Part shown: in pieces, positions 1 to 13,800 of the stretch
Position numbering within the stretch: the first letter of the stretch is position 1
Layout of the letters: every line of letters begins with the position of its first letter
Source of the DNA: Camarhynchus parvulus
Taxonomy: Eukaryota; Chordata; Aves; Passeriformes; Thraupidae
Length of the DNA stretch: 64,000 bases
Direction of reading: 5' to 3'
Assembly (NCBI RefSeq): GCF_901933205.1
Contig: NC_044601.1
Coordinates: 31,720,352-31,784,351 of the forward strand
Made by a program: the position numbers and the translations under genes
Notes under the pieces: generated by a model
Told to the model about the DNA's origin: nothing
What the model saw: only the letters and a program-made list of their open reading frames with translations
Databases searched by the model: none

Positions 1-2262
1 ATTTCAACTCAGAATATAAATTCTAACCTCCATTTTACCACTACCCATCTATGTTTTCTACCCAGCCTCCTAGAATTCACTCCAAAGTTTGAAATTCTGT
101 AGGGTATAATAAGAAAATAGTAATTGAAGAGCCATTTTTCAAAACTCTGCATTAGCTGATAGCAAAATATAATTTATTTTAGCTTGTATATTTAGACCTT
201 TTTCATGAACATTTTTATAATCTTAGATTTTAAATATATTATAACACTGAAAAAAATATGTGCACATTGCACATGGGTATTTACTCTAGTTGATGGTTAT
301 TCCACGAAAGGACGAAGGACTCAAATCAGAGAGAGGTGTAAATGATTCCATCAGTACTATCAGTTCAGCATTTTAACACTGGTAGAAGACTAAGTGAACA
401 ACAAGTCATCATAATGACATTTTACATAATGGACCAAGAAAACCGATAATTTTAGCAACTGCAATTTTATTCAATTTAATTTATAATGTTTAATAAATCC
501 TTTTAATATTTTCATAAGCGCTGATTTGGACCGGGAAAACAATTGGAGTTCCTTCAGATTCAGAGTTTGCATAATAACTGTACTCCATACAGTGCTTCAC
601 TTCATAGCTTCTTTCACTAAAATCACAGGTTTTAGAGGAAGTTTTTCTGTCAATCTCCTAATTCCTTCACTATTGCAGCTGCAGGTGCAGAACTTCAGAT
701 CTTCAAAGGGTATAATGACAGTAAATCTGCAGAAAAACGTAGAGTACACTCTAGAACATCAAGACCACCTTTGATAATTTAGAAATGCCTTGGTATGAGT
801 CTGGACTTCAAATTTCAAAGGAATTATTTCTAATATACATAGTTGTTTTTATTTTCTTTCTTCTTATTCTCTCTTTTAATTTGTGGACAGTTTCTTTATG
901 TATTTCGGTCAGATAAGAGAAGCTCTTTGATCTCCAGGATTTACAGACTGTGCACCTGATGTTTGCCAATCAAGTTTTGGAAGTGGTAATAAACTGGAAA
1001 ATGTAAGGCTTAATTTTGTTACTGTATCTTTTTTCTGGGGAGAGGGAAGGAAGGGATGAAGGTGTTTCGACACCTTTGGAACAATTTGTTGAATTTAAAT
1101 GTTGAATGCTAAATTACTGTAGGAATTGTCTTGTCACATCCCAGAATGATTCTTGAATGTTCAGTAGAATGAAAATTTTCACTCTTATGAGTTGTTAGTT
1201 CAAAGTTGGTTGCATTTGTTGGCTAAATTTTTTTTCCTTTTTTTTTTTCTTTCCAGTAGAATTCCTCTTGATAAATTTCTTTCTCTCCTTATATCTAATA
1301 AGAAAAATATTTTGGAAGACAACAATGAACTTCTTCACCTATGCAAAGTTGCTAACAAGTTTGCTATTTCCTTTCAGCTCTTCAGCCAACTGTAATTTAG
1401 CAATAACCTTAAAATCTCTGTGAAGTGAGTGGTCTGTTCCTAGAAAAGGATAGAAATCTGGATAGAAGGATAAAAGGATAGAAGCTGCCACTTCTTACAT
1501 GACCCTCTAGGCTTCAGAACAGGGCTTTGCTATTCCCCAAAATACTGGTTAATTGAGAGCCTAGGGAAAATGAAAACAGTAAAAAGCTATGTGAGAGACA
1601 AAAAATACACCCAATTACTTTTCTTTTTATTCTTTTCTTTCTTCGTGTATCATCCTTTTACTCTCTCTCTCTGACCCCTTTTCAAAAGTGAGAAATGTAT
1701 TACTGCGATCAGAAAACTTTAGGTAAATAGTAAAAAAAACATTAGTTCTAGGGCTGAATAAAGTTTTAGTAAAGAGGCTCTGATATTTGGTGTTATGAAT
1801 TCCTCTCATTAGCATCATGTAAAGCTGTGGAATCTTCTAGAAACCCGCATTCTAATCCATAAGATAAATATTTTTTAGTTCTGTAAGCAATACTGTGAAT
1901 GAGAACATATGGCTGAAACAAATGGTAATAATAGACTTTTTTCACCAGGTCATATCAGCATGAAATACATGTTCTGTCATTTATAACAATAAAGGGATTT
2001 GTTTTATTAAATAATTGTTTATTTAGACACGCTGTGCAGCTGCTAATGTCAGTTTATCATTGTGATCTTGTTTTGTTCATTATATGGCAGCTGGAGGTTT
2101 GCTCTCCACGGGTTTTGCAGAGGTCAAATGAAGTCTTGTCATTTGAAAGGCTGTATTTCTTAAAACAAGCTTGACATCTTTCAGAACATGGTCTACTTTG
2201 TTAATACCAGACTATTCTACATAGACAAATATTTCAGATAAGTTTTCTGATGAGGTATTTTG

Positions 2263-2317
<55 letters not shown>
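2263..2317. repeat. Compound microsatellite (TA)7(TG)13(TA)7
   Basis: A TG run flanked on both sides by TA runs of about equal length. Confidence 0.97.
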
Positions 2318-5300
2318 GAATCTTTTTACATAGTGCTGAAGATGGAGATTCTTATCCATTTTCTGTTCTGATTTTCTGTTATTGTGGACCCTTAAAAATC
2401 TGTCTCTCTTGTCAAACACAATTTAGATTTTGGGGTTTATTTTAATGACTTATTGGAATGGTAAAGTGAAGAAGTAGGATCAATTAATTACATGACTAAG
2501 CAACTTCATTTGTATTTTTTATACTTGTTTTTTTTCCTCATAGACTTGAATTGTAACTGACTGACTGACTGAAACTCACAAAAAAATTAAAATGTTTCTA
2601 TTTCTTTCAGAAACGATCCAGTCTGAAGGAATAACTATGTATGATGTCAGTTCCTTTCAAAATTGGAGATAAAATATAGTGGTCAAGGATTTATCTAGTG
2701 AAAATAAGATGTAAAAATGAATCAATTTTATTATCTAGATTTCTTTGATAAGAGTCAGTGAATGCTCCTGTGCATATGCAAAGGAAACACTATTATTTTT
2801 AGAGGTTACTTGTAAATGAGAGAGACTTTGGGTTTTGTTTAGGAAGCTAGTGAAACTTCCATAAATTTTTTTTACTTCTCACATGTAGGAAGATCACGAT
2901 TTGACATTTTTCTTTTTTATTTTGCCTTAAGGGCAGGTAGAATGAGAGTGAAGTGTATCATAATTTTGTTTTGTCCAGATGGAAGAAAACATGTAGGCTG
3001 AAGGAGCTCATTTGAATGTAAGCCATTATGTCTCCAATTTCTTTAATAATTTTCTCAGTGGAGAAAAGAGTGAATGTCTCATTCAGTTATTAAGAAAGGG
3101 TTGTTTTACTCCAGAGGGATTTAGAAGCTGATAGGATCACCTTGCATGAAATTAAAATTTTGAAAAACCTCACACGGTGTATGTTCAAGTCTGTATGAAC
3201 TGTTTTGAGATGAATTCTGGTATAGACTTGATAGAATTTTCACAGAATTACAGCAACACAGGAGAAAGAAGAGGTTTTTCTCCTGTGTACCCATAGATCA
3301 TCTTCTCTCTCTTCTTGAACTTCGTTCATTCAGCCCATTGGGGCCAAACTCTTACATACTAAACGATTTTCATCATTTTCCATCTCTTCTATTTTGAGTT
3401 GTTTGATTCTGTTGAGTTCAGTTTTAAGTCCTGGCAAGAGTCTTAAAGATGACCTTTATATTTAAACTGTTATGAGGAATATGTCCTCAAGGAATTAAGC
3501 ACATATATTTTGGTGTAACACTTGACTGAGACGCTCCTCATCATGTCCTAAAATCTCTATCTTTGCCCCCAATTTAACTTCTAGAGAGTGAATTAACTTG
3601 GTGACCTAATGACTTAGTTCTTTAATAAACATTTGGATACAATGACATAAACCATCAAGACAGGCTTATAGCCAATAAAAAGGTTTCTTGAGATAAAGTT
3701 TATATATCAAAATCAGCTGGTTTTCCAAGACATACCTCTTTCTAATTATCCCTGTTACTGGAAATCTAGACAATAAAATAATAGATATACTATCCTATAT
3801 AGTAGAATGAAAATGGACCTAAAATATTAATGTTCTTTAACTTCCAAGAGTAGAGAGTAAAAAATTGTTTTGTTAAACTTATTTAATATTTAAAAAACAT
3901 CATTAAACAATTTAAGTTTATTTGTCTTTAAGTTTTAACATTGTGAGAAAACTAGCTTATATTTTCCTGATTGTTATTCTTACTTTTAAAGAAATGATCT
4001 ATTTTTCTACTTGAGACACAAAGTTTGCATGAGGACAAGCATATTTTTTGTTCCAGGTCCACATTTATTCCAAGTATGTGACTATAATGATGTAAAACAC
4101 ATAGCAATACATAACTTGGATTAACATTTACGGATCCTTCTTAAAAATAAACATATCTTATATTTCCATTATCCACATTTTTCAGATTTTTATATGCATC
4201 ATTCATTATTCCTTCATTTAAGCAATGGATGGAACAAACAGTTTCTTTGTTGAACACCATTTCATCTGGAATTCTAAGCATACATTTTTTTAACCTTGTG
4301 TTAAATTGTTTTGCAACAGATGGCCCTAAAACCAATTGAAGAACATGTATTTGGAGTAAAATTGTTCTTCAAAGAATATACAAATGTTATATTTTTTGAC
4401 AAATTAATTTACTGTTCTAAAAGTATGTACATACTAACATTCATGACAATGATTAATCAAGTTTACATAAGAGTTTTAGTGTAGAAGATCAGTCATGTTT
4501 ATCAATTTTGTGCTAATAGCATTCCTTAGTATTCCAGCTCTTTTATGTCCCTGTCTTAAGTATTTATTCTAAACTTCTCACTCATGCAGTTTTGTACTCA
4601 TGAGTGAAAGATTAGCAATGAACCAGACTAAAATGCACTCAAGTTCTGTCCCCCTTTTTCTGATTTTTTTTCTTAGTAGCTATTCAGTTTTAGTTCTTCT
4701 TGAGACTCTGACAAACTGCAAAGGTTCTGAGATTACTTTTCTTTATGAAGGAGAAGGGACTTAGCAACTTACCCTTCTGTTTATGGAACACTATTTTGAA
4801 ATGAGGAATCTCACACTGTGTTTCTATATTATATATTGGCTTTACTGTCATGAAGTCTCCCATTATATTGTCAGATGTCTATGTGCTCATGGAAGCCCAA
4901 GTTCTGCATGTACTTGACTGTGTCTGTAACAATGTTCTTAATGACATAATAGTGTATGTACACATTTAAAAATTTTGTGATACTGAAATGTAATGCTGAA
5001 AAAACCAACCCTATCTCATTATCCTATTTGCTTGTGGATAATTTCACAGGAACTGCAAGGACAAAAAAAGCCAATAAGCTATTTCCACTGTTTCTTTCAT
5101 GATGCATCTAATCAATCTCAAATTATTTACCCACGCAAACTGTAATTTTTAAATCAGTCTTTTAACAAGTCTGAAAAAAATTTCATTAGTTGTATACTGC
5201 CCCCCTTGAATTTAATAGTTTGGTGTTAAGAAAAAAGATATCTCACTCTCAAAGGCATTGTATGCTTAACAATTTGGGATTTCAAAGGAAATCTCTGTCT

Positions 5301-5320
5301 TCCATCTCTGACTCAGTAAA

Positions 5321-5323
<3 letters not shown>

Positions 5324-5376
<53 letters not shown>
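5324..5376. repeat. (TA)n microsatellite, 53 bases, uninterrupted
   Basis: A perfect TA dinucleotide run, self-complementary and probably length-variable. Confidence 0.98.
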
Positions 5377-5379
<3 letters not shown>

Positions 5380-6934
5380 TACTGCTGATTTATAACTAAC
5401 AGTTCTTAGATCTTTTAACTAGATTCATTGTGACTTGGGTAATTTCCAGTATCATTGAAATACTGCCAAGAGTATCAGTAAGTACTCAGTATTGCTCTTA
5501 GAAAATGTCCTCAAGAAATTACTGTTAATAATATTTTTATGCTACCATGAACTATTACTATAAAATAATTTCTATGAATTAAAAGTCTTAAATATAGATG
5601 CAGCTGCTTGTTACCTGGTTCCTACTGCTAGTATCTCACAACTTACTTGAGAAAAATTCCCCTTTTGTTGTGAAAGGAACTGTAAATTGCAGTATCATTA
5701 ATACATATAAAAACCAGGTGAAATTTACTATCTTCAGAAATAGTTCTTTATCAAGGAAAAATTACTTTGTAAATAACTAGGCAAACCCTGAACTGGTAGT
5801 CATATCAAACAGATGGAAATAAAAATATGTTTCTAGTAGCCATGTCTTCTCTCCACAATTAAAGCAAGAAGAAAAAACATTGTAAACAACTTTTTAATCT
5901 GCCAAAATGAGGTCAGAGCAATTATGTTCTTTTATTATAGAAGACACCACAAACAACCAAAGCAGCAGTACAAATTTGCTCTTTGTATTCGTTTTGCATG
6001 TTAGAGATGCCATCAAAACCAAACCACAAAAAAATCAAGCAATAACCAGCAGAACAAAAAACACCAAACAGCCTTTTAGATTTTGATATTTAAATGAAGA
6101 AGGAAATAATTTTAAACAGTTTGGCTTAAACATATATTTAAAAACATTCCTTACTGATTCTATATTTGACTAAAATAAATACTGTACATATACATCTTGT
6201 ACATCTACATATATTGTAGATATTGTACATATTAGAACAAAAGTACTTAATTTGCTTCAAAATTACATTTAATAGAAGGTTTAATGCCTGAAGATAAAAC
6301 CAGAAAAAAATACTTTGAAGGAACAGAAATATAAAACTCCATGCACCTTTCCAGGTAGGCAAGGCAGCAGTTAACCCCGGCAATATTAGGTAGGTTGGGG
6401 AGTTCAAGCAAGTATGCCCCGCCTTCAAGTAACTTCAGTTTTCCTGTTGCACATTTCCTCAGCAGGAGCTCAATACAGAAACAACCCAGGCACTTGGGTC
6501 AGAGGAACATGGGTCCAGTTCCATTTATTAATGCACTCTCTGCTGCAGCTGCGCCACATCACTGAATAAACAGATAGGGATGAGAAAGAGATGCCAGCCA
6601 CAGCAAGAAGAAGAGAAGAAAACAAGAAGTGGCAGATACCCATGACCAGCTATAAAACACTGTTTACTTTCTCAAGTTAAAAACCATTGCAAAACAAGGC
6701 TGCTTTTACTTATACTCATTTTACCTACAAAAGACGTCTGAATGAGAAGTACCTGGGAAGTATTCAGTGTGGGAATTATTGATTTGCTAAATAGGGTGCT
6801 ACTTCAAAGGACTGGTCTTACAAATGTATTCTCTGAAGGTGTAATTACTGACTACCCAAGAAATTTACATCTTTCTTTTTTGTTTCAATTATTCAAACTG
6901 AAATAACAGATAAACAGGGCATAAGAACACTGGG

Positions 6935-7640
6935 CTTTGGGCATTGGTGCTGGACAGTAGCCAGGCAGAAAGGGACTTGGGGGGCTGACTGACAGCAGGT
7001 GAACATGAGCCAGGAATGTGCCCAGCTGGACAAGAAGGCCAACGGCATCCTGGCCTGTAGCAGCAATAGTGTGGCCAGCAGGAGCAGGGTAGGGATTGTC
7101 CCCCTGTACTTGGACTGGTGAGACCACGCCTAGAGTTCTGTGTCCAGTTCTGGGCCCCCCAATTCAGGAAGGTTGTTGAGATGCTGGAGCATGTCCAGAG
7201 AAGGACAACAAGGCTGGTGAAGGGCTTAGAACACAAGTCCTATGAGGAGTGTCTGAGGGAGCTGGGGGTATTTAACCTGGAGAAGAGGAGGCTCAGGGGT
7301 GACGTTTATCACTCTCCTCAACTGCCTGAGAAGAGGGGTGAGGTTGATCTCTTCTTCCAGATAATCAGTGACAGGACAAGAGGCCACAGTCTTCCCACTA
7401 GCCTTCTGTGCCAGGGGAAGTTTAGGCTGGACTTTAAGAATTTCTTCACAGGAATAGTGACTGGAGATTTAAATGGGCTGCTCAGGGAGGTGGTGGAATC
7501 ACTGTCACTGGAGATGTTTAAGAAAAGACTGGATGTAGCACTCAGTGCCATGATCTGGTTGACACAGTGGTGCTAGGTCACAGGATGGACAGGATGATCT
7601 CAAAGGTCTTTTACAACCCAGTTGTTTTTGTGATGCTGTG
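6935..7640 (+). mobile_element. CR1 LINE, 3' fragment (end of ORF2 plus 3' UTR)
   Basis: A 5'-truncated CR1 non-LTR retrotransposon in plus orientation. The frame at 7118-7576 reads like the CR1 ORF2 C-terminus, with LEFCVQFWAPQ, EHVQRRTTRLVKGLEH, SYEECLRELGVFNLEKRRLRGD and a final block ending near FKKRLDVALSAM. Upstream sequence (about 6935-7117) is also CR1-like but out of that frame. It ends near 7600-7640 with the CR1-type tail (GGTCTTTTACAACCCAG, then degenerate ATTCTGTG-like units). This is a dead fossil: reverse transcriptase and endonuclease are absent. Confidence 0.93.
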
Positions 7641-9719
7641 GATCATACACATTTAAAAACACTTTTCGAACACTTTAAACTTAAGAATTTACACACTAAT
7701 TGTGGTCTATTTATGTTGTCAAATGCAAAAAATAAAATCCAGCAGTGCTTTATGCAAGATAAAAATCACAGTAAAACTTCTGTGAAGTATAGATAGAAGT
7801 ATAGATAACTTCTGTCTGAAAAATAGCTATTATTTTTTCTTATTTGTTTTTATTCACACTTTTCAAAACTTGCGGATACAAATGAAGTTGATTTGGACAA
7901 GGTAGGGAAGCATTGCTGGACAATGTTTTCTGAATTCCATACTATTGTATATTTCTGCACCTGTGTATTTTCAAATAACTGATTTTAGCTGTATGAAAAT
8001 AGGCACACTTTACACTTTTTGTGGTAAAAAAAAGAAAAAACCCTGGGTTTCTTCTTTGTGTATAGAATCAATCTAAAAGAATTATTGAAATGGTGCATTA
8101 TGAAAATAGTGTCCTAGTAATCCAGAGAAAATGTTTATGTTAAAATCACATGGGAATAGGACTATGGATATCTAACATAAAGCAGTAGATAAAAAATACA
8201 CAGGAGAAAGCTTAAATGTAGCTCAAGTGTACCTAAAACAAACACAGTGGAGTCTCAGAGAAATGTGTGATTCTGTATCCTAACAGACCAGCTAACTAAG
8301 CAATTTAATACTTTCACCTCTTTTCTTACGTATCCTTATGGATGCGCATGAGAAATCATATCACAGAACTCATATCTAAGTAAATGCATTTTGAAGTAAA
8401 ATAAAATAATTTGTGAAAGTGAGTCTTCTCATCAAATGTTAGAACTGTAACATATTAAGGGAAAGAAAAATTTCATTAATTTCCTTACAAGCAACTTGGG
8501 ATGGGTCAAAATTTCCATTTCTACCACCTCTCCTAGTCATGTAAGGTAATATAGTTTTCCTTGCAAATTTGAGTGAACTCCTGTCTCTTTAGCCAAGCAG
8601 AGTTGTGGAACTGCCAAAGGCATAGCTACCAGCTCCAAATAGGAGGTCCAGATTTTGTCCTCTACCCTGTATTTACAGATTCAGTGCCTGCAGCACATTG
8701 TTGTGATCTGTCCATGGGGTAATGTGGACAAGGGTAAAACACTTTTGGGGCCCAGGTGAATTACTGGGTTATTCTGCAAACTCTTAACCGCTCCAGTAAA
8801 TCCAACAGTATTTGAAATTGTCAATCTCTGAAGAAATACTGCTTTCTGCTACATCACTATTAAGTACCCAGGTGTAGGCATCAAGGCCCAATCTAGATTG
8901 CTAAATAAGAGAGACCAGGGCCCACATCCTGGCTCCAAAGCCAAGTAGCAAAATCTGGGTTGAGTACACACATCTCAGCTTTTCCTATCTGCAGGTAAAT
9001 CCCCTGAAACAGGACAGTCACACAAGAGTCTTCCCAATTGGAGTAGTATCTGAAGCTTGCTATGGCCCAAATTACATTTTGGAAAGCACAAGCTGGTCTC
9101 CGACAAAACAGAGCCAGGAAATGTCCTAATGAAAAAGCAGTTCAGGCAGGCAAGCAATGGGGAAAACTCACACTCTCTATGTGTTAGTACTCACACCCTT
9201 CTTTTTGCCTTTGGGATCCTCAAAAGATCACGAGGTCCTGGTACAGGACTCAAGGCTGGCCCTTGTGGAAAGGGCAGGATCTGTGAGTTTGTAATGAGTT
9301 GATTAAGAGTTGTTTGGACCTTAATCTGAATGATGCCCTTGTCAGAAAGAAAAGTAATTTGTGCCTAATGAAATGCAGATGTATAAGGAAAGAGAGTAAA
9401 ATATTTTCCAGTGGTAAAGCAGATTTGAATAAACTTCTAAACCTTATATGTCAATTCTAGAAGGAGTTATCTAGTCACCAGCTTGTGTTAGGAATATTTT
9501 CTTGGGTAAATCTGATAAAATAGGCCTCAGTTCTATTTCTTTAGCAGGTCTGTAATTTCAAATTTGTAGAAAATTTAATTAACGTTAATGGGACTATTTG
9601 CATTTTCAAAGTTATGAAGATACTGCCCAGTATCTTCAGTATATACCTCTCTCTGCTCTCAGCAGCCTTTGACATTATCAGTGGTACTTTGGTAGCAGGT
9701 GCTGTACTATTTTAAACAG
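7641..9719. other. Intergenic, no gene seen
   Basis: The left half is AT-rich. 8580-9260 is somewhat richer in G and C but holds no convincing frame or repeat that I can name. Confidence 0.65.
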
Positions 9720-10200
9720 AGCTGGAAAATTAAACCCACTCAGGATGCTCCCTTTCCCCCCTCCACCTTTCAATAAAGGACTAAGAGAGATTATAAATTG
9801 GAATCACAGTTTAATGAAAATCACAATAATCACAACAATTGTAATAACAAAGAGTCTACAATTGTAATAACAAAGAGTCTACAAAAGAGAGAGGGTGTTT
9901 TATCCACCAAAGGGTATTCACCACTGAAAAAACAAAAGTTTTTGTGGCTTAACACCTGCATCCATCCCCCTTCACACCCCTTCAGTCCAAGAAAGCAATG
10001 AGAGCTGCATCAAACAAACCCCCCTGGAAGCTAGATCATCCCTCTTGCCCACGTGCTGTCCTCAGATGAATCCACTCCATTGGTTCAACTCCGTGCAGCT
10101 GCCTCCAGCACCAGCACCACTCCACTTGGTTCTGCTGGGGCTTGGGCTCCACACAGCTTGCTCCTGTGGCACCGCCACTCTCTTTTCTTTTTCTCATGTG
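9720..10200 (-). mobile_element. Possible LTR remnant next to a CR1 tail
   Basis: On the minus strand a G-rich stretch is followed by CATTAAACTGTGATTCC (a polyadenylation-type ATTAAA), then a T-rich and G-rich end ending in GAGTGGGTTTAATTTTCC. This resembles the R-U5 part of an avian LTR. The ends are not defined and no target duplication was found. It could equally be unique sequence. It contains a perfect 23-base tandem duplication. Confidence 0.35.
9835..9880. repeat. Perfect 23-base tandem duplication
   Basis: Two identical adjacent copies (ACAATTGTAATAACAAAG... at 9835 and 9858). Confidence 0.97.
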
Positions 10201-10205
10201 GCATC

Positions 10206-10838
10206 TTACAGAATCCGCAGAATCACTAGGTTGGAAGAGACCTTAAAGATCATCGAGTCCAACCCATGCCCTAACATGGCCCTAACATGCCCTAACAACT
10301 AAACCATGGCACCGAGTGCCACATCCAGTGTTTTCTTAAACACATCCAGGGATGGTGACTCCACCACCTCCCAGGGCAGACCATTTATCATCCTTTCTGT
10401 ACAAACCTTCTTCCTAATACCCAACCCATATTTTCCTTGGTGTAGCTTGAGACTGTGTCCTCTGGTTCTGTCAGTTGCTGTCTGGAGAAAGAGACCAACC
10501 CCCACCTGACTACAGCTACCTTTCAGGGAACTGTACAGAGTGATAAGGTCACCCCTGAGTCTCCTTTTCTCCAGGCTAAACACCTCCAGCTCTCTCAGCC
10601 ATTCCTCACAGGGCTTGCGTTCCAAGGCCCTCACCAGCCTTGTTGCCTCCTCTGGACGTGCTCAAGTGTCTCAATGTCCTTCCCAAACTGAGGGCCCAGA
10701 GCTGGACACAGCACTCAAGGTGTGGCCTCACCAGTGCTGAGTACAGGGGAAGAATGACCTCCCTGCTCCTGCTCGCCACACTATTCCTGACACAGCCCAG
10801 GATGCCATTGGCCCTCTTGGCCACCAAGACTCACTGTT
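10206..10838 (-). mobile_element. CR1 LINE, 3' fragment, frameshifted
   Basis: A second CR1 3' fragment, on the minus strand. The plus-strand start at about 10206 shows the reverse complement of the CR1 tail (CAGAATCACTAGGTTGG). Two minus frames (10606-10827 and 10299-10634) carry the ORF2 end: the [13 protein letters not shown] block in the first, and [22 protein letters not shown] in the second. They are separated by a frameshift near 10606-10634. It is 5'-truncated near 10838. Confidence 0.92.
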
Positions 10839-13800
10839 GCTTTCTTTCAACACGAATCCACAAAGGCTGTGGTTCAGAGGAACAGGAAAAGGAAGTACCA
10901 GTGGTGGAGGAGGGCTAGGCCTGCCAGGGTGACCCAGTGCCTTTTCCTGCAGAGACCCAGGCAAAAAGGGCCAATCTTCCATTTCCAGGCCTGTTTTTTT
11001 TTCCCATGGAAATCTTTATTCACCAGCAGTGACATGTGTGGTACTGAATAGGCAGCACTAAAAGCTCCACCCTCCTGTCTCTGCACCCAGGACAGATCCA
11101 TATTTGCATTACAGGTTCTTGACAGTGTATGTCTGGATAGTCAATCTCATAACAAGAAAAAGAATATTCTTTCATCCAGGCTTGTTAATTTGTATTCCAT
11201 ATTCAAGATACATGAGACTTCTTTTTGATCAGGAACATAGGATGTGACCTGAAAGCCATGAGCAAACTCACAAAATATTAGACCAGATAGGCAGTGAGTG
11301 CTGTAAAGATATTTTTGTGGAAAAAGAAGGCATCTGTAAATATTTCTGGAAGAGAAAAAAAACACAACATGCAACAGAGAATTTGTATGGGACAACATTC
11401 TGAGCAGGTCTAATAAAATTAACCTTGCTTCAACAAGAGACATGCTATTGCCATGAACTCTTTTGTGAGCATATATAAAGAAAAAGCATTTAGTATTGCT
11501 GTAGTTATTTAAGTATAAATTGTGGAAAGCAAAGGCACTCTTTTTCACCCCAAAATTATCAGTTTATACAACACTGAATGGATTTTTACTCTTCTCATTT
11601 TGCACACTCATTTGAAATCTTCCTTCAAATACTATGTAGTGTAGGTATTTATTTTCCTCATCTTGGGGACTGCTTAACAGTTTGCGACGTTAAAAATATC
11701 TCTAGGCACATTTTTAGCCTGGTTTCCTGAGGAAACAAGGCTTAGGCAGTCATGCTCTCTGTGTGTCTGTGTTTCTCTCACTGGTGCCCTGGAGTGCCTT
11801 GGACAGTTTCAAAAAATTTGACAGACTTGGAGTTTTCAAAGATATTAAGCTCTTTCAACCAGCCTGTACAAAGTATCGCCCTGGGGCCTCATTCAGGCTC
11901 CAGAGCTGTTTGTTTGATCCATCAGAGTTGAGTTGTTCTGTTTAGGCTCACCCAGCAGCCAAGAAATAGCAACTAGCCAGGCAGTAAGCTCACAGAGAGC
12001 TGCTGGTCAGTTGGCACAGCTGCATTTTCACAAAGCCACAGTGTGTGATACTTCTTGATAATTTTTGGTCAAGAAAAAATTGATAGGGACCTGACAGGTT
12101 GTGGGCAGACTCATGCAAGAATATGGACATAGCTGCACAAAAGTATAAAGCACTGGGATTTTAACCATTCTATAAAGTTAATACTAAGAAAGAAGACCAA
12201 AAACCGAAAGAAACACAATAAAAAAACCTCTAGAATTTTATTTGTCACAAAACTACTGAAATGATGAAACAACACACAGGGTTCAAGACTTGCCACAATC
12301 CAAATATGTGCTTAACACATCTGTTAAGAAGCAGTCAGTGTCTGAAAGTTACAGAAACAGAGATGTACATCCAGAATGCATGTGAACATGCATGTGCATG
12401 TAGATATATCTATGCATACTTGCATACGAATGCACTAATCCTTGCACCTTCATGAGCTGATGGACATAGTCCATATAAAAACTTTAAATTCTGTGCCCTT
12501 GGTATTTCCAGCACATTTTGGCCTCACAACATGTAATTGCTACACTACCAGATGGTGGAGCACAGTATTTGGCCAGTAAGATTAGGGTCAACACTACAAA
12601 TTTTAACCAAGTTCACTGGTTCAGCTTTTCTAAATAAAAATTCTGGATAAACTATGTCACTAGCAGGGCTCATATTACATAATTACAATATGCACTGCAA
12701 CTAAGCTTCACAAGGGCAATGGTATCACAGAAATTTTCTAGTAGTTCTAGAAAGCAGTTTTGTTTCAGAAAAAAGTCAGAACCTATTTAACAAATTTATT
12801 TTATTGCCAAAAATCTATTTCAAAATGTGTTAAACATTTGCCTTTGCTCTTTACCATGAATTGCTGTCTGTCTTTGGTTAAGGACAAAGGGATTGGAGCC
12901 AAATTATTAAGGCAACAATTTAATATTTTTGTATCTTTTAATGAAAAATGTGTATTAAAAATTAATAAAATGGAAGGAAAATTTAAGGAAAAAACTCGAA
13001 ACCAACATTTGAAGGGCATAACAGAGTGGACAGCAAATGTCCTGTAAGTAATGCCAGCAGGCAGGAAATAACATAGATTAAATTCAAAGCAGCCATTCGT
13101 GTCTTCAGTCTCTCCAAGAATGCTAGAATAAATCCAGCTGGCACCTCAGGTAGCTTCTCCAGCCACATCTGCCTGACGCATTTGGCTGTGTCTGATATGT
13201 CTTTTTTTTTTTTCCTTTTCTTAAGGAATAGTCTAACTGCTAGGAAAAGTATAATTCATTTATTTCAGGATTTCACGGAACAGATAATTCACCACATGGC
13301 AACTTCTCTCCTCATCAGGTTTTTCCTACTGTTGCAATGCTGGGCAGGAAGAACTGAACAGCTATGACTACCATGCTTCATATTACTTAGCGAGGCATGG
13401 TTGTCTTTCCATCACATGTTTGTGGTTTTCCTTTTTCAGAAAGATGCCCAGTCATGAGCTTGAAGAAATGCTAACTTCTTGCTGCTGCACCTAGAAAGCC
13501 CTGATCAAAAGGCAGCAATATATCAGCAAACAAACAGATATTTAGTCTGATTACATAAAGCAGTGGTTAGCATTGTGCTAGTCCAAAATATTTTTACAAG
13601 ATTCAATTTACACTAAAAATTATCTGGCCAGATCTCACCTTTATTTAACTCTGTTGAATTTTGGCTTGAAATCAGTAAGGATTTGGATAGCAGGCTAGGA
13701 AAGCATAAAAGTCTCAAAATGTGAATCAAAATTTTTGAAAGCTTCTAAATTGCAAGTGGAGTTTTGTTACAAGCTATCTTTCTTTGCAACAACAGGACAA

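Larger units (their letters stand above)
1..6934. other. Intergenic, AT-rich, no gene seen
   Basis: Apart from the two microsatellites at 2.3 and 5.3 kb, I see only AT-rich unique-looking DNA with short T and A runs. The small open frames here have no recognisable content or promoter context. Confidence 0.7.

Noticed and set aside
7118..7576. 152-codon frame as a host gene
   Set aside because: It is the ORF2 C-terminus of a truncated CR1 LINE.
11147..11548. 133-codon minus-strand frame
   Set aside because: The Phe/Leu/His-rich translation looks like AT-rich noncoding DNA and no family is recognised.
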